Assembly: GCA_963680875.1 (NCBI GenBank)
Contig: OY804588.1
Coordinates: forward strand, 76,470,829-76,534,828
Direction of reading: 5' to 3'
DNA length: 64,000 bases
DNA from: Bathymodiolus brooksi
Lineage: Eukaryota; Mollusca; Bivalvia; Mytilida; Modiolidae
The notes beneath the pieces were generated by a model. The model saw nothing but the letters and a program-made list of their open reading frames with translations, did no database searches and was not told where the DNA came from. This document shows, piece by piece, positions 1-11,634 of this stretch (position 1 is the first letter of the stretch; the number at the start of each line of letters is the position of its first letter). A program made the position numbers and the translations under genes.

Positions 1-589
1 CTAACTCATTGAGCTAAGCGGGCCTTATAATTATTGGTACGTACAGAGATATATGTTGTAACACCACAGAAAACTGATATCTCATAATGTGTTAATATCT
101 AAAATGACAAAATAAAACAAAATCAATGGCATCATGATTGGACTGACCAAAACTGTAATGAATACATTGAATAATTGATTATGTGAAATACATGTATCCT
201 ATTTTTGGTATTTAATATGATAGTACCTCCTATATGATGGTGATGGTCAAGCGTAGAAGATGCTAGGAACAATTCTAAAGCTGATTATTTACACATATGC
301 AACATCAATCATATTAATGCTAAGTATATGATACAGTTATCTATTATACGTGGTTGTGAATAAAACAAAATTCCATAAATGTGAATTATGCTATGTTATT
401 AAATATCATATACTAATGCTAATTTCAAAATAAGTTTATCATCAGTCTAAGGAACAAAAGTAAAACTATATATTTCCCAAAAACTGTTTTCGAACTTGTA
501 CCTTTTAATAATGCTGTGTTTTCAAGTGGACAGATATATAAATAATAACGAATTTTAATACTACGTACACGATCACTATTTACACAGGA

Positions 590-833
590 ATTTTGTTATT
601 TAATTTTAGATTTATAAATTACAACTGTGGAGTATTATCATAATAAAGCTGTATTGTTTCCGTTGTCGTATAATTTGACAAGACAGAAGTTTATTTTACA
701 GCTTATTGAATTACTATACAATGCATATAATGGTATAGATATATATCAGATACATAATGACGTAAACATAAAGTAGCGTTGTCTAAAATCACGATATCTA
801 AATCTAAGCTAAGAATGAATTAGGATAAGGACC
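590..833 (+). repeat. Dispersed repeat R1, copy 1
   Basis: This AT-rich sequence contains the block GTATTGTTTCCGTTGTCGTA followed by a conserved stretch ending near TTAGGATAAGGACCAACT. Close relatives lie at 1195-1620, 5225-5492, 21600-21690 and 25125-25495, all on the plus strand. No coding potential was seen. The family is unidentified. Confidence 0.7.
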
Positions 834-837
834 AACT

Positions 838-945
838 CCGACTTCTTCCACCACTAAAACTGGTCGCCATGACATAGGTGGAATATTGCTGAAAATGGCG
901 CTAAACACCCAAAAATCAATCCATAAATCAATCAATCAATTGAGA
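838..945 (+). repeat. SINE fragment (family S1), 3' part
   Basis: The fragment matches the 3' body and tail of a tRNA-headed SINE that recurs through the window (fullest copies at 17225-17482, 53464-53692 and 59550-59790). It has the body block on the plus strand and ends in a repeated ATCA-type tail (AATCAATCAATCAAT). The tRNA-like head is absent, as expected for a 5'-truncated insertion. Confidence 0.7.
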
Positions 946-1194
946 ATTTAAGAGCATAAGTAGGATGCGAGCCGTCAGAGACCAAGGAAGTCATACATTG
1001 TACATGGTTGTTAAAACATTCAGTAATGTCAATTCGACTTTAAAAAAAGGATAACATAGTTTAAAGAAACAGTTTTTTTTATCAGTCTATGGAACACAAA
1101 TAAACTAATATGTTTCCGAAGCTTGTCCAATTATTATGTGATTTCAAGTCTACAATTAAATAAGAATGTCAATATAATGTACACGACCACTATT

Positions 1195-1620
1195 TACCCA
1201 GGAATTCAGTTATTTAGTTTGTATTCAATTAAAGAATACAGCTGTAGAGTATTATCATATTAAACCTATCCTGTATTAATTATTATTTTAGACAAATATG
1301 TTTATCATGTCATAATCTGAGCCAAGGTTAATATTTAACATTTTTTTGATTTACGATATAATAGATCCAAACCTCCACAACAATAAGCAATACAATTAAT
1401 TTACTGTAACAAAGAACCCATTTATATTCTGTATTGTTTCCGTTGTCGTATGTCTTGACAAGACACAAGTTTATTTTACAGCTTATTGAATGACTGTACA
1501 GTGTATATAATGGTATAGATATATATCAGAAACATAATGATGTAAACATACAGTAGCGTTGTCTAAGATCATGATATCTAAATCTAAGCCAACAATAAAT
1601 TAGGATAAGGACCAACTCTA
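1195..1620 (+). repeat. Dispersed repeat R1, copy 2
   Basis: This is a longer R1 copy that adds ~180 bp upstream of the shared block. It resembles 25125-25495 over most of its length, including the segment with TTAATTATTAT and the AACCTCCACAACAATAAG block. Confidence 0.7.
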
Positions 1621-2566
1621 GAAGTTAACAATATAATACCATCGAACACGTTAATAAGGTACATTCGAGGCCGTAACTACCATTGCGGCACTAAAAATTC
1701 CGTCAATTTGTGTTTCATAAATGATTTATAAAGGTGTCTTGTGTATCCTTTTATGTTGATTTTGCCTGAGTAGCATCAATTTGTTCCAACCGTATAATAG
1801 TCAGCCTATTCCGTATGTTATTGTACGTCGGAGCTGACTCAGCATCAAATCGTACACGCGATGTAGTATATATAAATATACGTTACATGTTTACATTGAC
1901 GACATTTCTTGTACAAACTGAATATTTGGCTGAAAACAGGATCTTGCCGAAAAAGTAAAGCAGGACAGTCCGACTTAGGTTTGTGCTAGTTGAAGTTGCA
2001 TGTTGCAATTTTTCATGCACAAATTTCAACGTATGCATCGACAAAATTATAAAAATTCGCCATCCGTTAAGAACTGCTAGTGATGAAATACACATACTGG
2101 AGATAACGTTTATGATTATGACACGAAGACAGTACAATATCACACGATGTAACATATTACAAAAAGATTTCCAGAGCTCACATGAACGTGGCAAACACCA
2201 CCTCCTCTCACACACAAACACACACAATACGAAGCCGGTGATTTTTATAGTGGTAGCTCATTGAAACAAAAGTCGGTTGATTTTAAAGTATTCATTATCG
2301 TATTTGTTGCAAGAAAAGCATGAAAATACCAAAGTGGTAAAAGACAAAAAAATAAAAGAACAGTCACATGATCCAATCAGAAAATCATAGTAACAAAGAC
2401 AACATACCGTCAATACCTATGTTGTCAATCAAAGACTCCAACGTGTGTATGATATCAGCTTTCGGAAACTAATTCTCTTCTCATATTTATTTTTAGATAT
2501 ATCACTCCCCATGACTTACTTTCATAATGATTATTTACATTGATATATTTAAAGAAATATACTTAA

Positions 2567-2968
2567 TCATTGGATGCACAGTTTTAGTTTATTGTTGTAA
2601 CCATGTTCTTGTTTTTTCAGTCCAAACGTTATTTTTTCTAAAATCCAAACATTTTTTAAATAAACCACTACTATCGGTATATCCCCCACGATGATCGACA
2701 TTATCACCAGTGTTACCATGGTAACACCTATATATCCGTGAGTAATAGAAGATATTTTGTCATCCGAAGATTTTTGAAGGCGGGGAATGTATGTAGATGT
2801 CTTTTCCTTGTCAATGGTCAATTCTGATTTTATTCTATCAAAAAGAGCAAGAGACCAGGTGATATACTGTCCATTGTGAGTGTAAAAACTTTCCACATAT
2901 TGTGTTTTTCTTCTATATTTACACGTATTAACATGATCTACAATAGAATGTATTTCTAAGATCTGCAA
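2567..2968 (-). other. Open frame of ~133 codons, possible terminal exon or decayed fragment
   Basis: I do not recognise this frame. It opens right at an acceptor-like TTGCAG and has a hydrophobic segment of about 20 residues (ITHGYIGVTMVTLVIMSIIV) that could span a membrane. The second copy at 22225-22521 carries a one-base deletion in a C run that shifts the frame and ends it early. Most differences between copies change the amino acid, which argues against selection on the protein. It is best read as a fragment carried along in the segmental duplication. Confidence 0.2.
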
Positions 2969-3212
2969 TATCCTTCATTTATGGCATATTCAAAGTTTTC
3001 TTAGTACTTTCAAATGCTTTTTCTTGGTTGCAGAATCCACATTTGATTTAGTCAATAGATGGGGTTAATATTCAGTGACATCTCATGCATACTCTAACAT
3101 ATATCTAAACCAATATATTTTGTTGAGAATTAATCCGGTTCTTCATTCATTTATCACTTACCATCGGGTTTATGACAATAGTGACACAATGGGTGTCACA
3201 TGTGGTGCAGAA

Positions 3213-3900
3213 ACTGCGTGTCATTCCTCTGTGTCCGAGTTCACCCCCGGCAATAGCCAGGTTGTCATTCCTCTGTGTCCGAGTTCACTCCCGACTAGTG
3301 TAAGGTTGTCATTCCTCTGTGTCAGAGTTCACCCCCGGCTATAGTAAGATTGTCATTCCTCTGTGTCCGAGTTCACCCATCGGCTATAGTAAGGTTGTCA
3401 TTCCTCTGTGTTCGAGTTCACCCCCGGCTATAGTCAGGTTGTCATTCCTCTGTGTCAAAGTTCATCACCGGCTATATTAAGGTTGTCATTCCTCTGTGTC
3501 AAAGTTCACCCCCGGCTATATCTAAACCAATATATTTTGTTGAGAATTAATCCGGTTCTTCATTCATTTATCACTTACCATCGGGTTTATGACAATAGTG
3601 ACACAATGGGTGTCACATGTGGTGCAGAAACTGCGTGTCATTCCTCTGTGTCTGAGTTCACCCCCGGCAATAGCCAGGTTGTCATTCCTCTGTGTCCGAG
3701 TTCACCCCCGACTAGTGTAAGGTTGTCATTCCTCTGTGTCAGAGTTCACCCCCGGCTATAGTAAGGTTGTCATTCCTCTGTGTCAGAGTTCACCCCAGCT
3801 ATAGTCAGGTTGTCATTCTTCTGTGTCCGAGTTCACCCCCGGCTAAAGTCAGGTTATCATTCCTCTGTGTTAAAGACCACACCCAGCTATAGTCAGGTTT
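3213..3900 (+). repeat. 44-bp minisatellite, copy A
   Basis: Tandem units of about 44 bp contain GTTGTCATTCCTCTGTGTCC followed by GAGTTCACCCCCGGCTATAG. The array is interrupted by a repeat of its own left flank: the block starting TAAACCAATATATTTTGTTG occurs at about 3105 and again at about 3523. A segment of flank plus several units was therefore duplicated as a block. Frames across it are by-products of the repeat. Confidence 0.9.
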
Positions 3901-4734
3901 ATATTGCTCGATAGTTAGTTTTATGTGTGATGTTTTGTTAATCATTGTCGTTTGTTTCCTTTTCTGTGATTTACAGTTTCTGATTACCCTTTGATATCTT
4001 CAAACTGATTCATTAAAGTATAACAATCTCTAAATTAGACGAAAACAATTGTTTCTTGTTAATGTGATCTTAATTCACATTAAGTTCACTAGTCAAACTG
4101 TAACTACAAACTCACAGCCAGATAGTTAGTTCGTCCTTAACGTTGGTGGGGGTTCCCGTTGTACAGTAGTACATTTTGTCTAATTACATGTCTTCATGTT
4201 TTTGGCTCCGTGTTATGATGTCCCATACGCATTAAAATGGGCATTATTTTTTGCTTTTGCTATGTGTTTTTAGCTTTAGTTTTTGTTTGTTTGTTTGTTT
4301 GCTTTTTGCTTATTTGTTTTTTTTTGCTTTGTTTTTGTTTTTTGTTTTTTTGCTTTTGCTTATCTCCCTTATTCCATTACTTTACAGTGTATGTTAATCC
4401 TATGGATCATGTTTACGTTCTACTTTGTTACCTTGTTTATTTCTTTTCAAATCCAATATTATGTAAATGTATTGATTAGATTTAAACAGAAAGAAGTTTT
4501 TAATGTGGTAAAACCCATTACAAATATTTATTCATAGTGACGAGGACTGAACATCCAAAATGGCAGGGGATATTAACACAAATCGTACAATATCTATTGA
4601 TAAATTCTAGAAATACTGGAAATATAAGAAACCAAACTGGTGTATAATAAGTAAATTTGAGAATATATGTCTTGTCTAATAGACTGGTTTGAAGGTGCGA
4701 TGATAAACTGGCCATGCAATGACCAAGAGTCAAT

Positions 4735-5000
4735 CTGGTCTCTTAAAAAGTCAATGTGGTCAAATGAATATACGTCGACTTACAGGTCCCTTAAAAAGTC
4801 AATCTGGTCTAATGAGTATACAACGACTTACAGGTACCATTGAAACGTCAACATGGTCAAATGAGTAGACGACGACTTACACGTCCCTTAAAAAGTCAAT
4901 CTGGTCAAATGAGTATACCTCGACTTACAGGTGCCCTTAAAAAGGAAATCTGGTCAAAGGAGTATACGACGATCTACTGGAACCCATAAAAAGTCAAACC
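4735..5000 (+). repeat. 48-bp minisatellite, copy A
   Basis: About five units of ~48 bp are built around AAAAAGTCAATCTGGTCAAA and GAGTATACGACGACTTACAG. The array is repeated with one or two extra units at 24305-24625 in the second segmental copy. Confidence 0.85.
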
Positions 5001-5224
5001 GTCTTTCTTTTTCTTTTTGCTTTTTGTTTGTCTCCCGTATGCCATAACTTTATAGTGTATATTTTTTGGATAATGTTTACGTTCCACTTTGTAACCTTGT
5101 TTATTTCTTTACAAATATAATATGTAAATGTATTGATTAAATTTAAACCGAAAGAAGTTACTAACGTGGAAAAATCAATTACAATTAAATAAGAATGCCA
5201 ATATAACGTACACGACGTTTTTTT

Positions 5225-5492
5225 ACCCAGGAATGTTGTTATTTAGTTTTTATTCAATTAAAGATCACAGCTGTAGATTATTATCATAGTAAACTTATAC
5301 TGTATTAATTATTATCGTAGAAAAATATGTTTATCACATATATCCAAACCTCCACAGCAATAAGATATACAATTGATATACTATTGCAAAGAACACATTT
5401 AGATTGTGTATTGTTTCCGTTGTCGTATGATTTGACAAGACACAAGTTTATTATACAGCTTATTGACTTACTGTAGAGTGTATATAATGGTT
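5225..5492 (+). repeat. Dispersed repeat R1, copy 3
   Basis: This R1 copy is at the right end of segmental copy A. It matches 25125-25385 closely, including GTATTGTTTCCGTTGTCGTA at 5407. It ends in a TA-rich run, where homology between the two segmental copies stops. Confidence 0.75.
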
Positions 5493-5607
5493 TATATATA
5501 TATATATATACATATATACATACAACGTCTGAAAAACCAGTCAACGATCAATCTTACGGGGTGTTGGATCGATACGGTATAACGATACTATACAAGTAAA
5601 TCAATTA

Positions 5608-5755
5608 TAAACGTCTAAAATAATTTGTAAAACAACACCAAGTCTAATTAGCCATTGATAAATGGGACGAAAATTTTGTCATTCAACGAAGTGTTTAATT
5701 CTTTATCACTTTGTTTTGTGTACTTGGTGTTGTTTTACAAATTATTTTAGAAGTC
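5608..5755. mobile_element. Foldback element (inverted-repeat MITE-like), 148 bp
   Basis: The left arm (CTAAAATAATTTGTAAAACA at 5614) is matched in reverse complement on the right (TGTTTTACAAATTATTTTAG ending at 5750), giving near-perfect arms of about 33 bp around a ~75 bp loop. There is no coding capacity. A non-autonomous DNA transposon is the simplest reading. Confidence 0.75.
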
Positions 5756-5779
5756 TATATATATATTTATTTGTATAGC

Positions 5780-5784
<5 letters not shown>

Positions 5785-5811
<27 letters not shown>
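5785..5811 (+). repeat. Poly(A) tract
   Basis: An uninterrupted run of about 27 A residues is followed by ATAATAATAA. It directly precedes the tRNA-cored element at 5826. Confidence 0.9.
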
Positions 5812-5825
5812 TAATAATAATTGCT

Positions 5826-6093
5826 GAGTTAGATTGCTGTCAAATTATAATATTAAGTATATATGTACCATCTACACACGCTTATGCATATGTCTTACGT
5901 CTATCCCTAGATTTACCTTACGAGAAAAGGTAACACTAGGATTATTGAAGCTCCTTTTATAGGGAGTAGATGTGGTCGAGTGGTCTAGGGCGCTGGACGT
6001 AAGGCTAAACGAATGGTGCTGCAGTGTATCAATGGTGTGGGTTCAAATCCCGTCGAGGGAAGAACAAAATTTGACAGCTCTAAAATCTAATTC
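5826..6093 (+). mobile_element. Element with tRNA-Leu-like core inside inverted ends, copy 1
   Basis: The ~268 bp element begins GAGTTAGATTGCTGTCAAAT and ends with an imperfect reverse complement (AATTTGACAGCTCTAAAATC then TAATTC). The middle (about 5965-6060) resembles a class II tRNA head. It has an A-box-like TGGTCGAGTGGTCTAGGGCG and a B-box-like GGTTCAAATCC. Copy 2 lies at 21297-21563 and is almost the same length. The core could be an internal RNA polymerase III promoter. A functional tRNA gene is unlikely because no clean acceptor stem or anticodon arm is apparent. Confidence 0.7.
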
Positions 6094-6430
6094 TAACACT
6101 GTTTGGTTTAATTTTCAGACGTATATATATATATATATATGACCCAATGACCTAGTAAACCGTAATATGATATCTGCTTAATTTATAAATTGCATGTATT
6201 TGTATATTAGAATGCTCAGATAGACATGTTATATTGCCAGTCCTGAAAATTCGAATAACCCCTTGACAATTTCCAATGTCAAACTGTCCTCCAGTGATAT
6301 ATCTGACCTTTGTGTACTGGTTTATTCTAAACTTGCAATTGACCCACTACAGAAAATCAATACTATGTGTGTATCGATATTTAGTACCTAAAATATGAAA
6401 ATGCTGTATTTTGATTGGATAATATAAAAT

Positions 6431-6555
6431 CTAAGCTCCCTAGTAACTGACTATGCTTATTTAGACGGTCAGTTAATTGTTGAAGGGTGAGCGCTTTACC
6501 CTTCAACAATGTACTGACAGTCTAAATAAGCAGAGTCGGTCACTAGGGAGCTTAG
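6431..6555. mobile_element. Foldback element, 125 bp palindrome
   Basis: Nearly the whole 125 bp is one inverted repeat. CTAAGCTCCCTAG at the left end is matched by CTAGGGAGCTTAG at the right, and the centre reads TTGAAGGGT...ACCCTTCAA. The loop is only a few bases long. No coding capacity. Confidence 0.85.
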
Positions 6556-6822
6556 AACATTTTTGTACGATGTTGATCTAAAACTTGAACCAGTAACTAA
6601 GTTTTTTCCACGAACTATGTTTGACTGACTTTGTTGGAAGTTATAAGGCTAAATACGTAATGGTCATTAGATAAAATTAAGCACCGCCCACTGACCTTTT
6701 GTAATTTTCCATCTGCATCGTTTCATAACTGCATAAGGTGTGGACTTAAATGAACTGTTTGCAGAATTTACGGAAATATCCGTCGTAAAGCCGTGTCAAT
6801 CAACAGCAAATGTTCAACAATT

Positions 6823-7204
6823 GTTCCGTGACCATTGTGTATAAGAAGGACTGACTCGGGATTTGTTAGCCGTACATTCTTTTAAGTAGTTTATTAGAAA
6901 CGTTAATTTCTTTCTTTTTTATTGAGTCTCAAGAAGAGATTTATTACTGTGTTATTCTAAATCAAAATACACACACATATATATAATGTTGTTCCGTGAC
7001 CATTGTGCATAAGACGGACTGACACGGGGATTTGTTAGCCGTACATTTTTTTAAGTAGTTTATTAGAAACGTTAATTTCTTTCTTTTTTATTGTGTCTCA
7101 AGAAGAGATGTATTACTGTGTTATTTTAAAAGAGAATATAAATCATCATTTTTCTTGCAGTTGTGTTTAATTATACTAAATCAAAATACACACACATATA
7201 TATA
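6823..7204 (+). repeat. Tandem duplication, ~165-bp unit, two copies
   Basis: TTGTTCCGTGACCATTGTG occurs at about 6823 and 6989, followed in both by TTTGTTAGCCGTACATT, TTTAAGTAGTTTATTAGAAA and a terminal ACACACACATATATATA run. The second copy has a short insertion. Confidence 0.85.
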
Positions 7205-7499
7205 GTGAGCCTGTTCAAATACACTTGGCATACGTCGTGTCTCAGTTATCGATTACAATATTTCTTTATTTCGGACAGCTTCAATGTCAAATTATACAAC
7301 AATAGATTATACAATGCTGCAGTCACCTTCACGACTTCTATCGTTATTTTTAGGATTGACAAGTAAATGCAACATCGTACAATCAGTGTGAACTATTTTT
7401 GAACAGCACACCTGACAACGGGTGACTATACATAGCGACGGGAACTATACCAGTTTCAAACGATTTCCAGCGGGGCTATACATGTGGCATAGATTTTCT

Positions 7500-8760
7500 C
7501 GCGTAATATTTAGCTCAACTGACCTGAAGGATCATGTGAGCTATTGCTAACACTGGGCGTCCGTCGGCCGTTTGTCATTAGCTTTATGCATTTTAATCAA
7601 CTCCTCTAAAACCACTGGGCCAATTTGAACCAAACTTTGGTGGAATGGTCCTTGGGTGGTCCCCTTTCAGAATTGTGTCCGACAATCCTCCCGCCAGCCA
7701 AGATGGCTGCTGTTACTAAAATAGAAAATTCGGCAAAAAATCACTTAAAAATTATCTTCTCTGAAATTGCTGAGCCAATTGGGCCCAAACTATTGTGGAA
7801 TGGTCTTCATATGGTTCTCTTTGAGAAATATGTCCGACGACCCTGGCCGCCAACGAAGAGAGCAGCCGTTACTAAAAATAAAAACTACTGGGCCAATTGG
7901 GCCCAAACTTTGGTGGAATGGTCTTTAGGTGGTCATCTTTCAGAATTGTGTCCGAAGATCCCATCCGCCAACGAAGATGACCACCGTTACTTAAAATAGA
8001 AAATTCAGCAAAAAATCACCTTAAAATTATTTCCTCTGAAACTGCTGGGCCAATTGGGCCCAAACTATGGTGGAATGGTCTTTAGGTGGTCCCCTTTCAG
8101 AATTATGTCCGACGACCCCGGCCGCCAGCCAAGATGTTCGCCATTACTAAAAATAGAAAATTTGGCAAAACATCACTTAAAAATTATCTCCTCTGAAACT
8201 GCTGGGTCAAATGGGCCTAAACTATGGTGAAATGGTCTTTAGATGGTCCCCTTTTCGAATTATATCCGACAACCCCATCCGCCAAAGAAGATGGCGGCCA
8301 TTGCTAAAAATAGAAGATTTCCAAAAATTCACTTAAAAATTTTCTCCTCTGAAACTGCTGGGCCAGTGGGGCCCAAACTATTGTGAAATGGTCATTAGTG
8401 GTCCCCTTTCAGAATTGTGTCTGTTGAGCCCATGCAACCTGCATGCGAGATTGTCGCCATCAGCAGACATAGTTTTTACATAGGACCATGGGTTAAATGC
8501 TTAAATATGTTCTATTGTGAAAGCAGTTACCCATTTAATTTAAAGCAAACATGCTTTCGGATATAGAACGTTTATTTTTTGTCTGATTTTGATGCAGTTT
8601 TTTCTTTAGATTCCTTATTAAATTATCTTTCAGTAGTATGTCAAAGGATTTGACTACATAATCTTCCATATACTTAGCAATAATAATGGCTTTTCTTTTT
8701 TGAGGCCAACTTTGAGCCAGGTGAGCGATTACAGGCTCGAGCTCCTAGAAGCCTCTAATT
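7500..8760 (+). mobile_element. Dispersed repeat with internal ~157-bp tandem units
   Basis: Between a left part (from about 7500) and a right part ending near CCAGGTGAGCGATTACAGGC (about 8717) lie five or six diverged units of about 157 bp. Each carries CTGGGCCAATTGGGCCCAAA and TTTCAGAATTGTGTCCGA. The GTGAGCGAT-type end is one I associate with a repeat family common in bivalve genomes. The 124-codon frame at 7625-7999 is a by-product of the tandem unit. Confidence 0.65.
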
Positions 8761-8942
8761 ATATATTTTTGTCAAGATTTGCATCCCTTAAATTAGACTC
8801 GCGCTGTAGTCTGCTGTCAACGTGGCCAGGTTTGGCAATGGAAATATAGTGTTACATTGTAAACTTTGCTATTATTATTATTATATTGAAATTGAGTGTG
8901 TTTTTCATTGTCTGGAATGGGATGTTATGTACTAAATATATT

Positions 8943-9073
8943 ATTGTCTTCTCCCTCGAGAACAGTTTTCCTATTGTGTTGTCTGGTGAATTATATTGGC
9001 CTCGCCGTTGGCTCAGGCACTATACCTCACCAAACAACTCTATAGGAGAACAGTTCCCTCAAGAGTAGACAAT
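8943..9073. mobile_element. Foldback element, 131 bp palindrome
   Basis: The left end (ATTGTCTTCTCCCTCGAGAA) and right end (ending AAGAGTAGACAAT) are reverse complements, and the inner part GGTGAATTATATTGGCCT pairs with the stretch ending CTATACCTCACC. The short plus-strand frame crossing it is not a gene. Confidence 0.8.
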
Positions 9074-9869
9074 AATTGAATATGACCCGATAACAGTTAC
9101 ACTTGTAAAACGGTGATCGTCCGTTGACTGTGAGCTCTGATTATCATTGTATTTCTTAAAATAATTTGTAGCATGAATGCATTCTATTCCTTTGATCTTG
9201 TTATGGTTTATATACCAGAATGTAGGCAACAACTATAAGAACTATGAAATAATACCCGCAGATAACGAGATATTGAACACTTTAATATGGGTTGTAGCTT
9301 TATTACTCACAGAGAGAGAGCCGTGCAATAAATAACGACCTAGATGTGATATTACATGGCTTCATGCTACAAATAATGTATACCACGGTTTTCCTGAGTT
9401 AAAGGGGAATTTGCGGTAGTGCCTTCCGGCAAAATTTGTGGGCGGAGCTTATCATCAAAAATCCCCGTTGATATGAACAGCATATTTTTGAAACTGTATG
9501 TCACATGACCAACGTGACCAAAAGGTCACATACCTCAGACAATTGAATTTTCGAAGTGAATTTTGTAGATTGTAGACTGACAAAGAATTTTTGCTTAATA
9601 AGACTGAACGTGTCGTAGGGAGGAACAATAGTAACCATGCCTGTCAAATATTTTGCTTCAAAAGTAACTGTATCATTGATTTGGCCTTCTCGAGATAACC
9701 GTGGTCAAAAAATGATTGCTCCGCCCACAGCTCTTTATAACCACGGTCCCGGTTTAAACAACCTCACGCTTCGCCTTTCGATCGTCAAACCGTTGAACTC
9801 GGAAAATCATGGTATAAATATTACATATCATAGCATATTGTTTAGAAAACAATTTACACTATGCATAGG

Positions 9870-10054
9870 ATACCGAACATTTCAAACAAAAGAACTCTCC
9901 TTTATTGGATCTGGGAGAATTCTTTTTCCGCACGAGTACACAAGTGAAGGCCGAGACGCCGAAGGCGTCGAGCCCTTTACCTGTGAACGAGTGCGGAAAA
10001 AGAAGCTTTCCATATTTTATAATGCTCAGTTCTTTTGTTTGAAATGTATGGTAT
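9870..10054. mobile_element. Foldback element, ~185 bp palindrome
   Basis: ATACCGAACATTTCAAACAA at the left pairs with TTGTTTGAAATGTATGGTAT at the right, and the centre is GACGCCGAAGGCGTC. The 145-codon frame at 9637-10074 runs through both arms, so it is not a credible gene. Confidence 0.85.
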
Positions 10055-10519
10055 CTAACTTGGACAATGAGTGAACTTGTAAATAAAATGAAATGTGCAT
10101 GTTTTTGGTTTTTCAGTTTTTTTTTTTTTTTTTGTTGCTTTGTACAGACAATCTGGTTATGTGTATTTCAATTTTATTGCAATAATCGAACCAGTAACAA
10201 AATCTACATTAAAAGATGCGTTGCTTTGTATTGCAATCTTACATTGTTAATCGTTAGTCGCTAATCCACAAATGATATCTGATACAAAAATAATATGGGT
10301 TAAAATGGATTATTGCGTCGTAAATATAATCTCTTTGAAGTCGAACTATTGTTACGGAGTCGATATTGGCGATATGCAAATAATGTAAACAGTCAAGTAG
10401 ATGTGTGTTGTACGTGATATCCCATTCGAATACACCTTGATAGTAATGAATAGATTCAAGGTCAAATTAGAGAGCCCCGACATAATTTAATCGCGGTCGG
10501 ACAAGGCACAAGCTGGATA

Positions 10520-10797
10520 CCAAAACTAGTTACCGGGAACTTTTTACGCATGTTGAATTTAATCATTACTAGTTTTATTACCCATGACTCTTTAAACGGT
10601 CACCGTAAAGGGGTGCTCGACTACTGGTCTGTTTTATTTATATCGTCTGTAATAAATAATAGGTAGAGTAGACGATACAAATAAAACAGACCAGAAGTCG
10701 AACACTCATTTACCTTGACCGTTTAAAGGGTCATGGTTAATAAAACCAGTAATGAATAAAATCACCATGCGTAAAAAGTAGCCGGTAACTAATTTGG
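10520..10797. mobile_element. Foldback element, ~278 bp
   Basis: The left end CCAAAACTAGTTACCGGGAA pairs with the right end, which reads GCCGGTAACTAATTTGG. Inner arms containing the CTTTAAACGGTCA block pair with TGACCGTTTAAAG, and TGGTCTGTTTTATTT pairs with AAATAAAACAGACCA. No coding capacity. Confidence 0.85.
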
Positions 10798-11634
10798 GAG
10801 GCCAGTTTTATGAATAGCTTTGATGGGAGTATTATTCTACAACTTACGTTAAAGCTGAGCTCAGCCTTTGTTTATGGTAAAGGTAAATACTATACATGTT
10901 TGTTACATTAAATGTGTGTAATTTACACACTAGGTGAGTGAGTGGTTGTTGGGTTATTCCAAGTGAGAATTTCCAGCTAATAATACATTTCTCTGACGTC
11001 ACACTATTGTTCCAACAGTGGATTATTTTTAAGAATCTACAGTTAATTCTTTTGTTCTTGAATATATGAACTTTAACCTTTTATTGTTTTAGGCTTAAAA
11101 ACGACGACATGCATATTTTGGGACTTTCGGGTACCGAACCCAATGCTGAACTTTTTAAAGTCTACTTTTACTTTTAAAACTTCCATCTTACAACTCGGCT
11201 AATGCGACCACATTACTATTTTCTATAATTAGTATATATAACTCTGGGATAGTAAGCTGTGTTAAAATAAATATCAACAATATGCTTAAAAAAGCAATTT
11301 ATCAATATATCCAAGACACGATACAAGTATTTCAGATCTGGCATAATTTATGTTCAGAACTGACGAGTATTCTCGCAATACAAAAACAACCAACGAACCG
11401 ACCGCAACTTAACAAATCAGACAGACCACAGGTGAACATTTGGGACACTTGAAAGACCTTGAAATATCTAAATATAAACGAAATACCTTGAAATATCTAT
11501 ATATAAACGGGCATCGAAAGCACGAATGCCGATACAATTTTGTTGTTTAATTTTTGTTAGTTGTGGCTTATTTTGCTTTCTGAAAATTAAAGGGTAAAAA
11601 TATAAAATGAAAACACTGTTGCAGATGGAAATGT

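Larger units (their letters stand above)
1..2245. other. Gene-free AT-rich stretch
   Basis: No coding exon could be supported here. The short frames at 1883-2264 overlap on both strands and show no domain, compositional or splice support. The stretch holds two copies of a dispersed ~250-400 bp repeat and a SINE fragment, listed separately. Confidence 0.6.
2246..5492 (+). repeat. Segmental duplication, copy A
   Basis: Sequence from about 2246 (TATAGTGGTAGCTCATTG) to about 5492 is repeated in the same order and orientation at about 21793-25385. Both copies hold the same minus-strand open frame, a 44-bp minisatellite, a T-rich block, a 48-bp minisatellite and an R1 repeat. Length differences come mainly from the minisatellites. 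Identity looks high by eye but was not computed. Confidence 0.85.

Noticed and set aside
3075..3761. Plus-strand frames of 89 and 117 codons
   Set aside because: Produced by the 44-bp minisatellite. The repeated VVIPLCPSS pattern mirrors the DNA unit.
5965..6060. Functional tRNA-Leu gene
   Set aside because: A- and B-box-like motifs are present, but a clean acceptor stem and anticodon arm could not be drawn and the sequence lies inside a repeated element.
7625..7999. 124-codon frame
   Set aside because: It is a translation of the 157-bp tandem units, with the same motif repeated.
9381..9750. Larger inverted-repeat element based on TGTGGGCGGAGC and GCTCCGCCCACA
   Set aside because: Only ~20 bp of inverted match could be seen; the flanking blocks do not pair consistently.
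9637..10074. 145-codon frame
   Set aside because: It runs through both arms of a foldback element, so open length is an accident of the palindrome.
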